Counted from the stretch's first letter, positions 1 to 9,612 are shown. The stretch is 59,061 nt of DNA from Spirochaetia bacterium (GCA_029880265.1 JAOUOT010000018.1:1-59061), one strand, 5' to 3'. Notes: generated by a model not told the origin, from the letters alone. Numbers and translations: made by a program.

Positions 1-797
1 TTTATTTTTTTCCGCGCCTTGCTTAAGCGGCGGTGAACAACCGAAACCGCCACTTTAAGAAGAACAGATATTTTTTTAATAGAAGTAGGGTTTTTCACAT
101 CGAAAAAATCTTCTAAAAGCTCTTCTCTTTTTACTTCAAGCTCTTGAGAAATTTTATTTTTATTTGATTCTATTTCAATTTTTCGAAGCTTTAGCTCGAT
201 TTTTTCTTTAATCAGTTTTTCTTTGTTTTCCCAATCTATTAAATTTTGCAGATACGTTCGATATTCGGCAAAAACAGAAACGCTCTGATGGGTCTTGAAC
301 AAATAACGCAAATGTCTTAATCTTAAAGGAAAACCATAATATAACCTTGTAGACATTTCTTCATGTTCGTCTAAGGTTGTTAAAGCGTCGCCTATAACTC
401 TTTTTATATTTTTTTTGCGGCGCCTTTCGGGCCTTGCCTCGCTAAAAAATAGCGTATTATAAGAAGCTTCATCGTTCCAGTCAATATTTAATTCGTCTGG
501 TTTTTCTTTTTTATGTTTCATTTTTAAAAACTTATAATAATAAAAACGCAGCCTCACCGCGACAAACACCATAAAAGAAATATTTTTATCTGATTGAAAT
601 TCGGTAAAAAAAAACTCAATTTTTGAATATATATACTCGTAAAACTCTGAAGAAGTATCGGAGTCTGCCCTGTAACGTTTCACGGGATAAAGATAAATAT
701 GCTCATGCAGTAGATCAAGGCACTTCTTTCGCTCTAATGAATCGTTTAGACTTGCGTTGTATCGCTTAAAAAGTTCTTGAAAACCTGTCTCGTTCAT
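1..797 (-). CDS. Sigma-70-like / HTH regulator, C-terminus cut by window edge
   Basis: An open frame runs from an ATG at 797 (minus strand) to the window edge without a stop, giving 265 residues. Residues about 20-90 are rich in aromatic and charged residues (HEHIYLYPVKRYRAD, then AVRLRFYYYKFLK), like region 2 of divergent sigma factors. The last visible stretch (SIKKISVLLKVAVSVVHRRL, then SKARKKI) reads as a helix-turn-helix followed by a basic recognition helix, like sigma region 4. A coiled, charged linker (LKLRKIEIESNKN) lies between. No anti-sigma gene is visible because the gene runs off the edge. The gene is divergent from dapF, and an inverted repeat lies between them. The sigma assignment rests on overall layout only; it could be another HTH regulator. 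Confidence 0.5.
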   Translation of the reverse strand, partial: MNETGFQELFKRYNASLNDSLERKKCLDLLHEHIYLYPVKRYRADSDTSSEFYEYIYSKIEFFFTEFQSDKNISFMVFVAVRLRFYYYKFLKMKHKKEKPDELNIDWNDEASYNTLFFSEARPERRRKKNIKRVIGDALTTLDEHEEMSTRLYYGFPLRLRHLRYLFKTHQSVSVFAEYRTYLQNLIDWENKEKLIKEKIELKLRKIEIESNKNKISQELEVKREELLEDFFDVKNPTSIKKISVLLKVAVSVVHRRLSKARKKI

Positions 798-813
798 AAT
801 TTTTGGCTATGTT

Positions 814-896
814 TGTCATAAAAAAATTCAACAATTTAACATTATACAGTTAAGAATTCAAAACAAAAAAATAAGCGTTGAAATTTTTTTATGACA
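814..896. repeat. Inverted repeat between divergent sigma-like gene and dapF
   Basis: The left arm 814-832 (TGTCATAAAAAAATTCAAC) is matched in reverse complement by 877-896 (GTTGAAATTTTTTTATGACA) with one extra base in the A/T run. The arms are separated by 44 bp and face outward toward the two divergent genes. The symmetry suggests duplicated promoter or operator elements, but no clear -10 box is visible, so the role is inferred. Confidence 0.5.
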
Positions 897-956
897 TAAT
901 AAAATTTTAAGTGAAAAGAACAAGTTTTTTTTGCGTTTTAAACAGGAGATAAAAAA

Positions 957-1805
957 ATGAGGTTTACAAAGCTTGAAGGTCTTGGCAACGATTATTTATT
1001 TACTGAAGATATTCCCAAAAATCCCGCTAGAGCGGCCCGTCTTTTATGCGACAGGCATTACGGCGTAGGGGCAGACGGTCTTGTTCTTATCATGGAGCCT
1101 GAACATCCGAAAGCTGACTTTCTTATAAGAATTTTTAATCCCGACGGCACCGAGGCCGAGATGTGCGGTAACGCAATACGATGTCTGGGAAAATACTTAT
1201 ATGACCGGGGCAAAACAAAAAAGCAAAAATTAAATATTGAGACCCTGCGAGGTCTTATTCCCACCATTTTAATGGTTCGCGACGGAAGAGTTTATCGGGT
1301 AAAAGCCGATATGGGCGAGCCAATTCTTGAGAAAGCCAGAATTCCCCTGCAATATGCGCCTGGCGAAGAGAATAAAAGCGTCTTAAACGAAAAAATATAC
1401 CTCGATGATCATAATACATTTGAATTTACGGCCGTTTCAATGGGAAATCCGCATTGTATAATATGGGTAGACGATGTAGATAATTTTCCTGTTGAAAAGT
1501 ATGGTCCGTTAATTGAAACTTATTCGCTTTTTCCCAATAGAACGAATGTTGAATTTGTTCAAATGCTTGACGAAGACCTTGTAAAACAAAGAACATGGGA
1601 AAGAGGCGTCGGCGAAACGCTTTCTTGTGGCACGGGAGCCTCTGCGGTAGTGGTCGCGGGAGTTTTAATCGGCAAAATCAAAAGAAAAAGCAAGGTTGAG
1701 CTTAAAGGCGGTATACTCGAGATTTACTGGTCAGAAAAAGACAACCATGTTTACATGACAGGGCCCTGCAAAGACGTTTTTGAGGGCGAAACCAACATCA
1801 TTTAA
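957..1805 (+). CDS. dapF: Diaminopimelate epimerase
   Basis: It interconverts LL- and meso-diaminopimelate in the cytoplasm, the penultimate step to lysine and the source of the peptidoglycan cross-linking residue. The 282 residues match the usual family length. Both catalytic cysteines are present in their signature contexts: C70 in AEMCGNAIRC and C224 in LSCGTGAS. The substrate-binding motifs LGNDY (9-13), HYGVGADG (34-41) and the GNPHC loop (163-167) are also visible. The ATG at 957 is preceded by AGGAGAT at 944-950, an ideal ribosome binding site. The gene stands alone on the plus strand and converges with mltG. Nothing is unusual about it. Confidence 0.97.
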   Translation: MRFTKLEGLGNDYLFTEDIPKNPARAARLLCDRHYGVGADGLVLIMEPEHPKADFLIRIFNPDGTEAEMCGNAIRCLGKYLYDRGKTKKQKLNIETLRGLIPTILMVRDGRVYRVKADMGEPILEKARIPLQYAPGEENKSVLNEKIYLDDHNTFEFTAVSMGNPHCIIWVDDVDNFPVEKYGPLIETYSLFPNRTNVEFVQMLDEDLVKQRTWERGVGETLSCGTGASAVVVAGVLIGKIKRKSKVELKGGILEIYWSEKDNHVYMTGPCKDVFEGETNII

Positions 1806-1838
1806 CTTGCTCAAAAGACTATCATTGAAGAGTCTGCG

Positions 1839-2831
1839 TTAGTGCAAATGTTCAAACTTTTTGGCTTTTACATGCTGATTAAAAGTCTCTGAAAAATGAT
1901 GACTGCCGTCTTTTTTCACCACAAAAAACTTATAATTTGTATCGGCGGGAGATACCGCGGCTTTAATAGCCGCTAGCCCGGGATTTGATATTGGCCCGGG
2001 CGGAAGCCCGGCTTTTCGATATGTATTATATGGCGACTTTATTTCAAGATGCTTAAAAAGAAGCCTTTTCTTGGGTTTTTCAAATAAATACTGAATCGTA
2101 GCGCATGATTCAAGCGGATAATTTTCTTTAAGACGATTCGCGAAAACGCCCGCAATAATGGGTCTTTCTTCTTTCAATTTTGCTTCTCTTTCTATAATGC
2201 TAGCTAAAATAACCGTTTTTTGCATTTCTTTAGAATCTTGCGGAAATCCTTCAATTTCGCCGGTTTTTTCAAAAAAAGTATCTATCATAACGCGAATGAT
2301 TCTTTCAACGGGATACCCTATAGGAACCGTATAAGTTTCAGGGAACAAATAACCTTCGACGTCATTTGCTTTGATATTATATTCTTTTAAGAGTTTCTTC
2401 TCTGCAGCAATACTTAAAAACTCTTTTCGCGAATCGACGAAACCTTTTTGAATCAATACATCGGCAATCTGTCGGTTGTTATACCCTTCGGGTATTGTTA
2501 ATTGAACGGTTTTGGTTTTTCCGCTTGAAAGAATGCCGATGATTTCATATGTACTCATACCGTCGTTAAGCGAAAAAATCCCTTTTTTTATATTATTTCT
2601 ATTCCCTGAAAAAAATAAAACAATTTCAAAGAAGAAAGAGCTTTGAATAAGATTTTTTTCTTTTAGCTTGTTAGACGTAATTTTAGCGCCCCATCCGTCT
2701 TTAATGACAAAGTCTTTTATTGCCGCGCCATCGCCCGCCGGGGCATTGAGAGAAACAATATAAATAAAAGATAAAAGAACAAAAGAAAGAACGCCTGTTA
2801 TAAGAATATACTTATTTCTGCCTTGAAACAT
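1839..2831 (-). CDS. mltG: Endolytic murein transglycosylase MltG (YceG-like)
   Basis: This membrane-anchored lytic transglycosylase cleaves nascent glycan strands and is thought to end their elongation. The 330-residue protein has one N-terminal membrane helix (about 8-28), a LysM-like region and the YceG catalytic domain. The catalytic glutamate lies in ILASIIEREA (E214, residues 208-217). The family C-terminal block SPYNTYRKAGLPPGPISNPG is complete, as is YLFPETY (161-167). It starts 6 bp after the stop of the CBS-GGDEF gene, so the two are probably cotranscribed. It is close to the length of E. coli MltG (340). Confidence 0.93.
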   Translation of the reverse strand: MFQGRNKYILITGVLSFVLLSFIYIVSLNAPAGDGAAIKDFVIKDGWGAKITSNKLKEKNLIQSSFFFEIVLFFSGNRNNIKKGIFSLNDGMSTYEIIGILSSGKTKTVQLTIPEGYNNRQIADVLIQKGFVDSRKEFLSIAAEKKLLKEYNIKANDVEGYLFPETYTVPIGYPVERIIRVMIDTFFEKTGEIEGFPQDSKEMQKTVILASIIEREAKLKEERPIIAGVFANRLKENYPLESCATIQYLFEKPKKRLLFKHLEIKSPYNTYRKAGLPPGPISNPGLAAIKAAVSPADTNYKFFVVKKDGSHHFSETFNQHVKAKKFEHLH

Positions 2832-2837
2832 AAGTTT

Positions 2838-3893
2838 TTATTTTTTTGAATTCACCGCCGTCAAATAACAGCAAACCTGATTTTTGCCCTGTTTTTTAGC
2901 GAGATAAAGAGCCTTGTCTGAAAAAGCGACCAGTTCTTTCTCTGTTTTCGCCATGTCAGGGTATGAAGCAACCCCCGCGCTAATGGTAAGGTCTCCCTGG
3001 GGCTGCTCTTTTTCAAACTCAAATACGCGTTCTTTTATTTTTTTTCTAATTCTTTCGGCCACGGCAAGGGCCTCTTTATAGTCGGTATATGGCAATATTA
3101 CCACAAACTCTTCGCCGCCGTAGCGGGCGACAATATCTGAACGCCTCAGCTTTTCATTATGATGTTCTTCGCTCTCGTTAAATTGTTTAAGAATTTTACC
3201 GATGCCTTCAAGCACATAATCGCCTTTTTGATGACCGTTTTTATCGTTATAGTATTTAAAATCGTCTACGTCTAAGAATATAAGAGACACGGGATACCCA
3301 TATCTGTCTGAACGATGAATTTCTTCGCTTAAGCGATTTTCAAAGTACCTTCTATTATAAAGGCTTGTCATACTATCGGTAAAAGCCTGTGTCTGCATTT
3401 TTTCAAACTCATGTAAAATAGTTTTCATTCTTTGATTTGAGTCTTTTTTTAAGAGCTTTATGGTTTTATCAAGTTCGCGTCTTGTATTATGAAAAACCTC
3501 GGCTAAAAGTTCGTACCGAAGTTTCATTAGATCATTTCCTGAAACGATACCAACAACTTTATTCTTAGAAATTACCGGTAAATGCCTGATCTTTTTTTCA
3601 ATCATCAAATGAATGCCTTCTTCAAAGGTCATTTTTTCGTCTACAGAAATAATACCGCTTGTCATATGATCTTTAATTTTTTCGTCTATTGCGCTTTTGC
3701 CTTTCGCGACAAATCTCACGGCGTCTCTTTCTGTAAATATACCCAAAGGTTTTTCTTTTGAGCCTATAAGCGCCGAGCTTACTCTTTTTTCGCTCATAAG
3801 GCTAACGGCTTCATGTACGGTAGCGTCTTTCGACAAAATAAATACTTCTGTAACCATCCATCTGCCTATGGGCATTTCTGTAATCGCTTTCAT
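2838..3893 (-). CDS. Diguanylate cyclase with N-terminal CBS pair
   Basis: It is predicted to make cyclic di-GMP from two GTP. Residues 1-125 form two CBS motifs (ALIGSKEKPLGIFTERDAVR; HLPVISKNKVVGIVSGNDLM), which usually bind adenine nucleotides. A helical linker (about 125-170) joins them to a GGDEF domain with the active-site sequence GGEEF at 259-263. The product-inhibition site RxxD (RRSD, 250-253) sits exactly five residues upstream, so feedback inhibition is likely. No membrane segment or EAL domain is seen. Cotranscription with mltG (6 bp gap) could link c-di-GMP to envelope growth, but that is inference. The start has no strong ribosome binding site; a second Met lies at residue 7. 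Confidence 0.93.
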   Translation of the reverse strand: MKAITEMPIGRWMVTEVFILSKDATVHEAVSLMSEKRVSSALIGSKEKPLGIFTERDAVRFVAKGKSAIDEKIKDHMTSGIISVDEKMTFEEGIHLMIEKKIRHLPVISKNKVVGIVSGNDLMKLRYELLAEVFHNTRRELDKTIKLLKKDSNQRMKTILHEFEKMQTQAFTDSMTSLYNRRYFENRLSEEIHRSDRYGYPVSLIFLDVDDFKYYNDKNGHQKGDYVLEGIGKILKQFNESEEHHNEKLRRSDIVARYGGEEFVVILPYTDYKEALAVAERIRKKIKERVFEFEKEQPQGDLTISAGVASYPDMAKTEKELVAFSDKALYLAKKQGKNQVCCYLTAVNSKK

Positions 3894-4027
3894 CTTAATA
3901 TTTAAATATCGGTTTTTTTTGCTGAAATTTTTAAATAATGTATATCTTTTGTAAGATTATTAAATAATATTATTGCTGGCTTTATAAAATTATTTTATTA
4001 TTGAGATGTTTATAAGATAAATTACGA

Positions 4028-5059
4028 TTATTTCTGCCATTTTTCAATGTATTTCAGGGGTCTTGCCAATTTAATTTCTTCAAATACGATTGAGTATTTC
4101 TGCTTCATAAACTCATCTAAAGATAAAGAAGTATTCTTATTTGCCTTTTCCCATAAAAACAGGGCCGCTGTAGCGTTTAAACATACAGCTTCTACACCCG
4201 GCAGAAAAACGCCCCCTAAAGTATCTTTTGCTTTTAGTAAAGCTTCTTCTTCGTCATTGACTTTTAAGTTTTTAATATCTTTATTAGAAAGGTTAAACTC
4301 TTCAACGTTTAATACACCCTCTTGAATTTTATCATCATGAACAAAAACGTAAGATGTGGGCGCGGCAGGGCTTATTTCATCAAGACCGTCTTCAGATGAA
4401 ACGACAAGAGCAGCCTTCGTATTCAGTTTTAAAAGAGCTTCTGCCATTGTTTTCATCATATTTTTGCTAAAAACGCCTAAAAGATGCACTGAAGCGTAAG
4501 CGGGGTTTGACAGAGGCCCAAGAATATTGAATATGGTGCGAACCCCGAGTTCTTTACGCGGTACGGCTGCATGTTTCATAGCGGGATGATACAAAGGGGC
4601 AAATAAAAAAGCAAAGTTATCTTCATCAAGGCGTTTTGCCGTTTTCTCGGTTGTTTCATCAAGACGATAACCCAACTTTTCAAGAATATCGGCGGAACCG
4701 CATTTCGACGAGACCGCTCTGTTGCCGTGTTTTGCCACAGGTATGCCCATTGAGGCCAAAGTTATCGCAGAGAGAGTCGATATGTTCATTAACTCAGATT
4801 TATCGCCCCCTGTACCGCATGTATCAACCAATATTTTATGTTTTGATTTAAGCCTTACTGCCTTTTCTCTCATGATAGCGGCAAAAGATCCTATTTCTTC
4901 TGATGTTTCGCCTTTGGCCCTGATGCCGGCAAGCCATCCAGCTGTTTGAACAGGCGTTAAGGCGCCTTCCATTGTCGCATTCATGAGCCACGAAGCTTCG
5001 TCAGATTTAAGGTTTTCTCTGTTTAATATTTTATCAAGAATTTGACCGTATGAAAACAT
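4028..5059 (-). CDS. trpD: Anthranilate phosphoribosyltransferase
   Basis: It transfers phosphoribose from PRPP to anthranilate, the second committed step of tryptophan synthesis. The 343 residues carry the PRPP-binding motif DTCGTGGD (79-86), the NIST block (92-95) and the anthranilate-site motif KHGNRAVSSKCGSADILE (110-127). It is monofunctional: no glutamine amidotransferase domain is fused to it. It lies 18 bp after fabA on the same strand and no other trp gene is in the window, so it is separated from the rest of its pathway. A 134-bp AT-rich gap separates it from the downstream CBS-GGDEF gene. Confidence 0.96.
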   Translation of the reverse strand: MFSYGQILDKILNRENLKSDEASWLMNATMEGALTPVQTAGWLAGIRAKGETSEEIGSFAAIMREKAVRLKSKHKILVDTCGTGGDKSELMNISTLSAITLASMGIPVAKHGNRAVSSKCGSADILEKLGYRLDETTEKTAKRLDEDNFAFLFAPLYHPAMKHAAVPRKELGVRTIFNILGPLSNPAYASVHLLGVFSKNMMKTMAEALLKLNTKAALVVSSEDGLDEISPAAPTSYVFVHDDKIQEGVLNVEEFNLSNKDIKNLKVNDEEEALLKAKDTLGGVFLPGVEAVCLNATAALFLWEKANKNTSLSLDEFMKQKYSIVFEEIKLARPLKYIEKWQK

Positions 5060-5077
5060 AGTGAAAACTTATTGTAC

Positions 5078-5668
5078 TTAAGAACCCGAAATGGCCCCCC
5101 CTACAGAATTTTTACTTCTATTAGGGAAATCAGTATAAGCAAGACCCTTAAAAACCCCCGCTTTTGCTTCGGATACCGTATAAATATGCTCATCATCGAC
5201 AAATACCTTGCCGTTACCTACCGCGAGAGCGTTACCCTGTTGGGGCATATTGGTAAAACGACGCACGCTAATTTCATAACGCACCACTTTATTAAACGGT
5301 CTAACTTGCCCCAAAAATTCGACTTCTTTGCAACCTAATGCTCTGCCTGCGCCCTGCCCGCCGTTTAATGAACAGTACAACCCCAGCAATTGCCAAATTG
5401 CGTCTACCCCCAAACAGCCGGGATGCACGGGATCGTTTCTAAAATGTACCTGAAAAAAAAGATTATCGGGCCTTACGTCCATTTCTGCTACAATTTTACC
5501 TTTGGACCCGTTTCTTTCAATTTTTGTGATTCTATCAATCATTAAAAAGGGCGGAGCGGGAAGATACGCAAATTCTTCGGGCATATCTTTTATTAATGTA
5601 CCGCATGAGATGCCCAGTATCTGCTCTTTAGAAAGCGATGTGCATTGTAAAAATTCCTGATAAGTCAT
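5078..5668 (-). CDS. fabA: 3-hydroxydecanoyl-ACP dehydratase/isomerase, FabA type
   Basis: FabA dehydrates 3-hydroxyacyl-ACP and isomerises trans-2 to cis-3-decenoyl-ACP, which opens the anaerobic route to unsaturated fatty acids. The hot-dog fold signatures match FabA rather than FabZ: catalytic His75 in FFQVHF and Asp89 in HPGCLGVDAIWQLLGLY, where FabZ has Glu. At 196 residues it is slightly longer than E. coli FabA (172), with an extended C-terminal tail. The start has AGGAG about 7 bases upstream. The obligate partner ketosynthase FabB is not in the window. The gene probably heads the fabA-trpD unit. Confidence 0.93.
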   Translation of the reverse strand: MTYQEFLQCTSLSKEQILGISCGTLIKDMPEEFAYLPAPPFLMIDRITKIERNGSKGKIVAEMDVRPDNLFFQVHFRNDPVHPGCLGVDAIWQLLGLYCSLNGGQGAGRALGCKEVEFLGQVRPFNKVVRYEISVRRFTNMPQQGNALAVGNGKVFVDDEHIYTVSEAKAGVFKGLAYTDFPNRSKNSVGGAISGS

Positions 5669-5951
5669 TTAAGAACTCCTATAATTATTTTTTCTATTAA
5701 GATAATATTTCTGTTTTTGTCTTAATATTTCTGAAAACCCTCTTTAATTATTTGAAGAAAATCAACATACTCAAAACTTTACCATTTTAGACGGTTTTTA
5801 AATAAAAATGAATATTTTCTCATATTGTAAAGCTTTTTTTAGGCGGCGCCGCTTTGCTTAGGTCTTTTTAGGATTATAGGCATCGCTCATCAACGCTTTT
5901 TAAGTTTTTTTTAAGTAGACCAATGCCGAACAAATTAAAAGAGAACTAAAT

Positions 5952-8639
5952 TCAACGCGGTTTAAAAATTAATTTTTTGTTATATTGTTTTTCTATATTT
6001 TCTGCGGCAAAGGGAAGCGGATGATTTTCTCCCGATAAAAAATGCGGCACCATATCGTCATAATGTTCGCTTTGCGGATTGCCAGACTGCCCCGAATGAG
6101 TTACGAGATAAGCCGGATCGCGTTTATTAAAATCGACTATAAATCGCATCGCGGGTATGTGAAATACAGAAAAATTTTCGCCTACAAGATAGCCGGCTAC
6201 GTTTACTGTATGAAAATCTCCCGAAGCTGGATAAGGGCCGCGGTTAAAATATGACTCAAAAAATGAAGATATTTTACTGAAACTGTGCTCCCATGTATAG
6301 CCATGAAGATCGCCCCAGCGCCATTTTTTTTCATCGCCTCCCAGTTTTTCTTCGCATAAGCCGTATGCCTCGGCAAGAGATATGGCCATTATATCGATCT
6401 TATCTTCAAAAGCGCTTGTCTTTATGTTATCCCAAAATGGACTTTCTTCTCTCTGTAAGATATGATCTTGCAGGGCAGAATAAGAACGTACGCTTGCCGC
6501 GAGAAAAGCTTTAAAGTAATTATTATCTTCTGAAAAAAGTTCGTCGCCAAAAAGATTTCTTGAAAGCGAATGATAGAAACATCCGACATAGGCCGCTCCT
6601 ATTGAATTTTTTTTCATATAACCGTCAAAATTTTTTATAATTTCAAGCCCCTTTTCATAATCTGTAAAAGTCTGGCGGCTAAAACGAGAAGCTTTTTGAG
6701 ACATTGTCTCATGAAATGATTTTTCAAAAAGAAGTCTTTTTAAACTTTCGGCCAATAAAGAATGCGAATCATACTGCATTATTTTGGTTTTTTCATAGTC
6801 TATGGCCGGTTCGTTTTCTATCATTTGCTCTATTCTTTTAACGCGGTCATGCGAATACCACGAGCTTGAAGCGGTAAAATCGGGATGCTCTGTGATAAAT
6901 TTATTGTTTGCCATCGCGACATAGCCTTTTTCGGGATTTAACACAAACGGATTTTTTTCAAAAGGATGATAGCCCTCCCACTCATATTCGCCGCTCCAGC
7001 CCGGCGAGGGCAAAAGACCCCTTCCTTTTTTTCTTATGGGGTATTTACCTGTAACCTGCCATGCGATATTTTCTCTATCTGCAATAAGCATGTTAAAATA
7101 CATTCCGTCGATATAAGATAAGGCTTCTCTGGCCTCTTCGATAGTTTTGGCCCTGCCCAGCTTGTAAATTCCCAAAGGAGTCGTTTCAGAATCGGCGGTC
7201 GACCATCTGTGGCTGATTCCTATTTCTGATTTAATATAAAATGGCTTAAGCGGATTTTCTTTTTTTGAAGAAAAAATTTCATTTAAGAGCGGTCCGTGCC
7301 TTGTAAATTCAAGATTTACTTTTACCGGTTCTTTGCCGCGAACATGAAACATTTCTTCAACTTCAAGAACAGGCGTCCATACGCCTTTGTAAAGATAATA
7401 TTTTTTACCGTCTTTTTCTGAAAGCTTTTCAAGAAATATATCCTGATTGTCGGCCATAACCATAGAGGCTCCCCATGCAATATGGCCGTTATACCCTAGG
7501 CCAATCAGCGGAATACCGGGAAAGGCGACGCCGCCCGCCCTGTATTCGGGAGAATCGAGATTCATGATAAACCAAACCGACGGCATCGTCATGAACAAAT
7601 GAGTATCGTTAGCAAGTAAAGAGTACGCGCCGCCGGTTTTTTGCGGGCTTAGCGCCCAGTTATTTGACGCCGGCAGGCTTATCGTTTTCATTAAATCAGA
7701 CAATTTGTTTTCGTCTGAAAAAGGAAGCTTTATATCAATAGACGCTAAAAGATTATCGTTTATTTTGCCCGCCTCGTCAAACGGCAAAGGTTCGTCATGA
7801 TAAACGGGAAAAAGATAAGCCGCTTTTTTAACGCCTGTTTTTTGCGCAATAGATAGAAAAGAAAGCTCTTCTACCATATTAAAAGAAATGGTAAAATTTA
7901 AAAACGTTGATATATATAAACTGTCAACGCCCCTCCACTTTTCGGGAACATGCCCCGATAAAATAAATTCAGGCGGCAGATGTTTGGCATTTTCAATGTA
8001 GGCGTTTACGCCTTTCGCGAAATTTTCAAATATTTTTTGAATATGAGACGGCATATTTTCGTATGTTTTTTCGGCGTATCTTTTTATGCCTATGGTTCGC
8101 ATAAAGAGATCAGCCGATAACCCTTCGCTTCCGGTGATTTCAGAAATTCTCCCCTGCGAAAGCAGGGTCATTGTCGTCATTTGCCAAAGTCTTTCTGAGG
8201 CCATGACATAACCGGCGGCCAAAAACAGGTCGTCTTCGTTTTTCGCTTTAATATAAGGTATGCCAAGAGAATCTCGTTGAACCGATACAGATTCTTTAAG
8301 ACCATTTAGTTTAAGCGAGCCTTCTTCAATGGGCAGCGCGGCGTTAAAAACATAAGAAATATAAAAATATGTCGTGACAAGCGATAGAAATATTGCGGCA
8401 AAAATGAAAGTCTTTTTTTTTCTTTTTTTGAGCCATTTATATAGTTCAATATAAAACCTGCGGGCCTTTCTGTTTTCTTCTTCAATCTCAGATACGGCCC
8501 CAAACAAAGCCTTCATTTCTTCTTCTGTAACTGGCTTTGGGCGCTGGGTATATTTTCTCTTTGTTTTCTTAACCGGTTTTTTAGCGGGCGCCTTTTTTTT
8601 ATCAGATTTCTTGTTTTCTTTTTTACCGTTTTTAGCCAA
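5952..8639 (-). CDS. Penicillin acylase family Ntn-hydrolase, membrane-anchored
   Basis: This family hydrolyses amide bonds of beta-lactams, acyl-homoserine lactones or other N-acyl compounds after self-cleavage into two chains. The 895-residue protein has an unusual N-terminus: residues 1-75 are very rich in lysine (cytoplasmic), followed by one membrane helix (about 77-97) that places the enzyme in the periplasm. The N-terminal nucleophile after processing is predicted to be S325 in LPASNNWALS. The spacer and beta-chain motifs follow (GLGYNGHIAWGASM; MVMADNQDIF; FNMLIADRENIAWQ). Most relatives use a cleavable signal peptide instead. It overlaps fmt by 8 bp, so the two are translationally coupled. 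The substrate cannot be read from the sequence. Confidence 0.88.
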   Translation of the reverse strand: MAKNGKKENKKSDKKKAPAKKPVKKTKRKYTQRPKPVTEEEMKALFGAVSEIEEENRKARRFYIELYKWLKKRKKKTFIFAAIFLSLVTTYFYISYVFNAALPIEEGSLKLNGLKESVSVQRDSLGIPYIKAKNEDDLFLAAGYVMASERLWQMTTMTLLSQGRISEITGSEGLSADLFMRTIGIKRYAEKTYENMPSHIQKIFENFAKGVNAYIENAKHLPPEFILSGHVPEKWRGVDSLYISTFLNFTISFNMVEELSFLSIAQKTGVKKAAYLFPVYHDEPLPFDEAGKINDNLLASIDIKLPFSDENKLSDLMKTISLPASNNWALSPQKTGGAYSLLANDTHLFMTMPSVWFIMNLDSPEYRAGGVAFPGIPLIGLGYNGHIAWGASMVMADNQDIFLEKLSEKDGKKYYLYKGVWTPVLEVEEMFHVRGKEPVKVNLEFTRHGPLLNEIFSSKKENPLKPFYIKSEIGISHRWSTADSETTPLGIYKLGRAKTIEEAREALSYIDGMYFNMLIADRENIAWQVTGKYPIRKKGRGLLPSPGWSGEYEWEGYHPFEKNPFVLNPEKGYVAMANNKFITEHPDFTASSSWYSHDRVKRIEQMIENEPAIDYEKTKIMQYDSHSLLAESLKRLLFEKSFHETMSQKASRFSRQTFTDYEKGLEIIKNFDGYMKKNSIGAAYVGCFYHSLSRNLFGDELFSEDNNYFKAFLAASVRSYSALQDHILQREESPFWDNIKTSAFEDKIDIMAISLAEAYGLCEEKLGGDEKKWRWGDLHGYTWEHSFSKISSFFESYFNRGPYPASGDFHTVNVAGYLVGENFSVFHIPAMRFIVDFNKRDPAYLVTHSGQSGNPQSEHYDDMVPHFLSGENHPLPFAAENIEKQYNKKLIFKPR

Positions 8640-9612
8640 AATAATCGCCTTCTTTTAATCTGTAACCGTTTACAAAATCAACCGCGCTCATTTTTCTTTT
8701 GCCCTCGGGCTGAAAAAGAACAGCCGGCAGAGCGAAGCCGTCGCCGCATAAAATATATGTTTTTTCTTTTTCAATAAGAAAAACACGGCCAGATTTCATT
8801 TCTTTTTCTTGATCTGATAATTTTTTAGAAAGGGATATAAGGTCAAAATCTATTTTTATTTTTTTACCGTTAAAATATGAATAAAGACCGGGGTTTTCGC
8901 CAAACGCCCTGTATTGATTTCTTATTTCAATATGCGTTTTTGAAAAATCAATCTTACCCGCCTCTGTTTTTATCTTACCGCAATAAGTAGCCTTTTCTTC
9001 GTCTTGTTTTCGCGAATTCAATTTACCGGCGGCGTATTTTTTCAAAATATCGGGGCCAAAACTAACGAGAGATTCTAGCATTTTTTCTGTTAAAGAGTTT
9101 TTTGTTTCGTTGACAGAAACTTCAATTTCATTCTGATAAAAGACATCCCCCGCGTCCATCTTCTCTACAATGGCCTGAATCGACCATCCTGTTTTTCTAT
9201 GGCCCTCTAGCAAAGCGTATTCAATGGGCGCCGCCCCCCTTAAAAGCGGCAAAAGCGAAGCGTGAAAATTTAAGGTTTTCAAAAGCGGCGCGTTAAAAAT
9301 CGCTTCGGGAATCAATTTGCCGTAAGCGAAAACAACATGAAACAAAACGTCATGTTTATTGAATTCTTCTAGCAAATCGGGAGTATTTTTTTTTAAAGAA
9401 ACGGGCGAATAAACCGGTATTGAATTTTTGTCGGCCAATTTTTTTACGGCGCAGGGCAAAACTTCGCGCCCTCTTTTAGAGCGGGGTTTGTCGGGCTGGG
9501 TTACTACAAAAGAGATTTCAAAAGAGCCGTCTTGCAAGAGTGTCTCAAGAAATTTAGCCGAAATAAAAGGGCTGCCCCAGTATGAAATCTTAATTTTTTC
9601 AAGATTCATCAA
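8632..9612 (-). CDS. fmt: Methionyl-tRNA formyltransferase
   Basis: It formylates initiator Met-tRNA using 10-formyl-tetrahydrofolate. The 326-residue protein has the N-terminal formyltransferase domain with catalytic N115 and H117 in LNFHASLLPLLRGAAPIEYA, D153 in the EKMDAGD motif, and an OB-fold C-terminal domain. The usual partner def (peptide deformylase) is absent here. Its start overlaps the end of the 135-residue gene upstream by 14 bp, and its stop overlaps the acylase start by 8 bp, so three genes form one coupled unit. Two consecutive Met codons make the exact start uncertain by one residue. Confidence 0.95.
   Translation of the reverse strand: MMNLEKIKISYWGSPFISAKFLETLLQDGSFEISFVVTQPDKPRSKRGREVLPCAVKKLADKNSIPVYSPVSLKKNTPDLLEEFNKHDVLFHVVFAYGKLIPEAIFNAPLLKTLNFHASLLPLLRGAAPIEYALLEGHRKTGWSIQAIVEKMDAGDVFYQNEIEVSVNETKNSLTEKMLESLVSFGPDILKKYAAGKLNSRKQDEEKATYCGKIKTEAGKIDFSKTHIEIRNQYRAFGENPGLYSYFNGKKIKIDFDLISLSKKLSDQEKEMKSGRVFLIEKEKTYILCGDGFALPAVLFQPEGKRKMSAVDFVNGYRLKEGDYFG

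Noticed and set aside
1806..1838. Terminator between convergent dapF and mltG
   Set aside because: Only a 5-bp stem (AGACT/AGTCT) with a poor T-run.
5838..5860. GC-rich palindrome GCGGCGCCGC as a terminator
   Set aside because: There is no loop, and no T-run on the strand that would need it.
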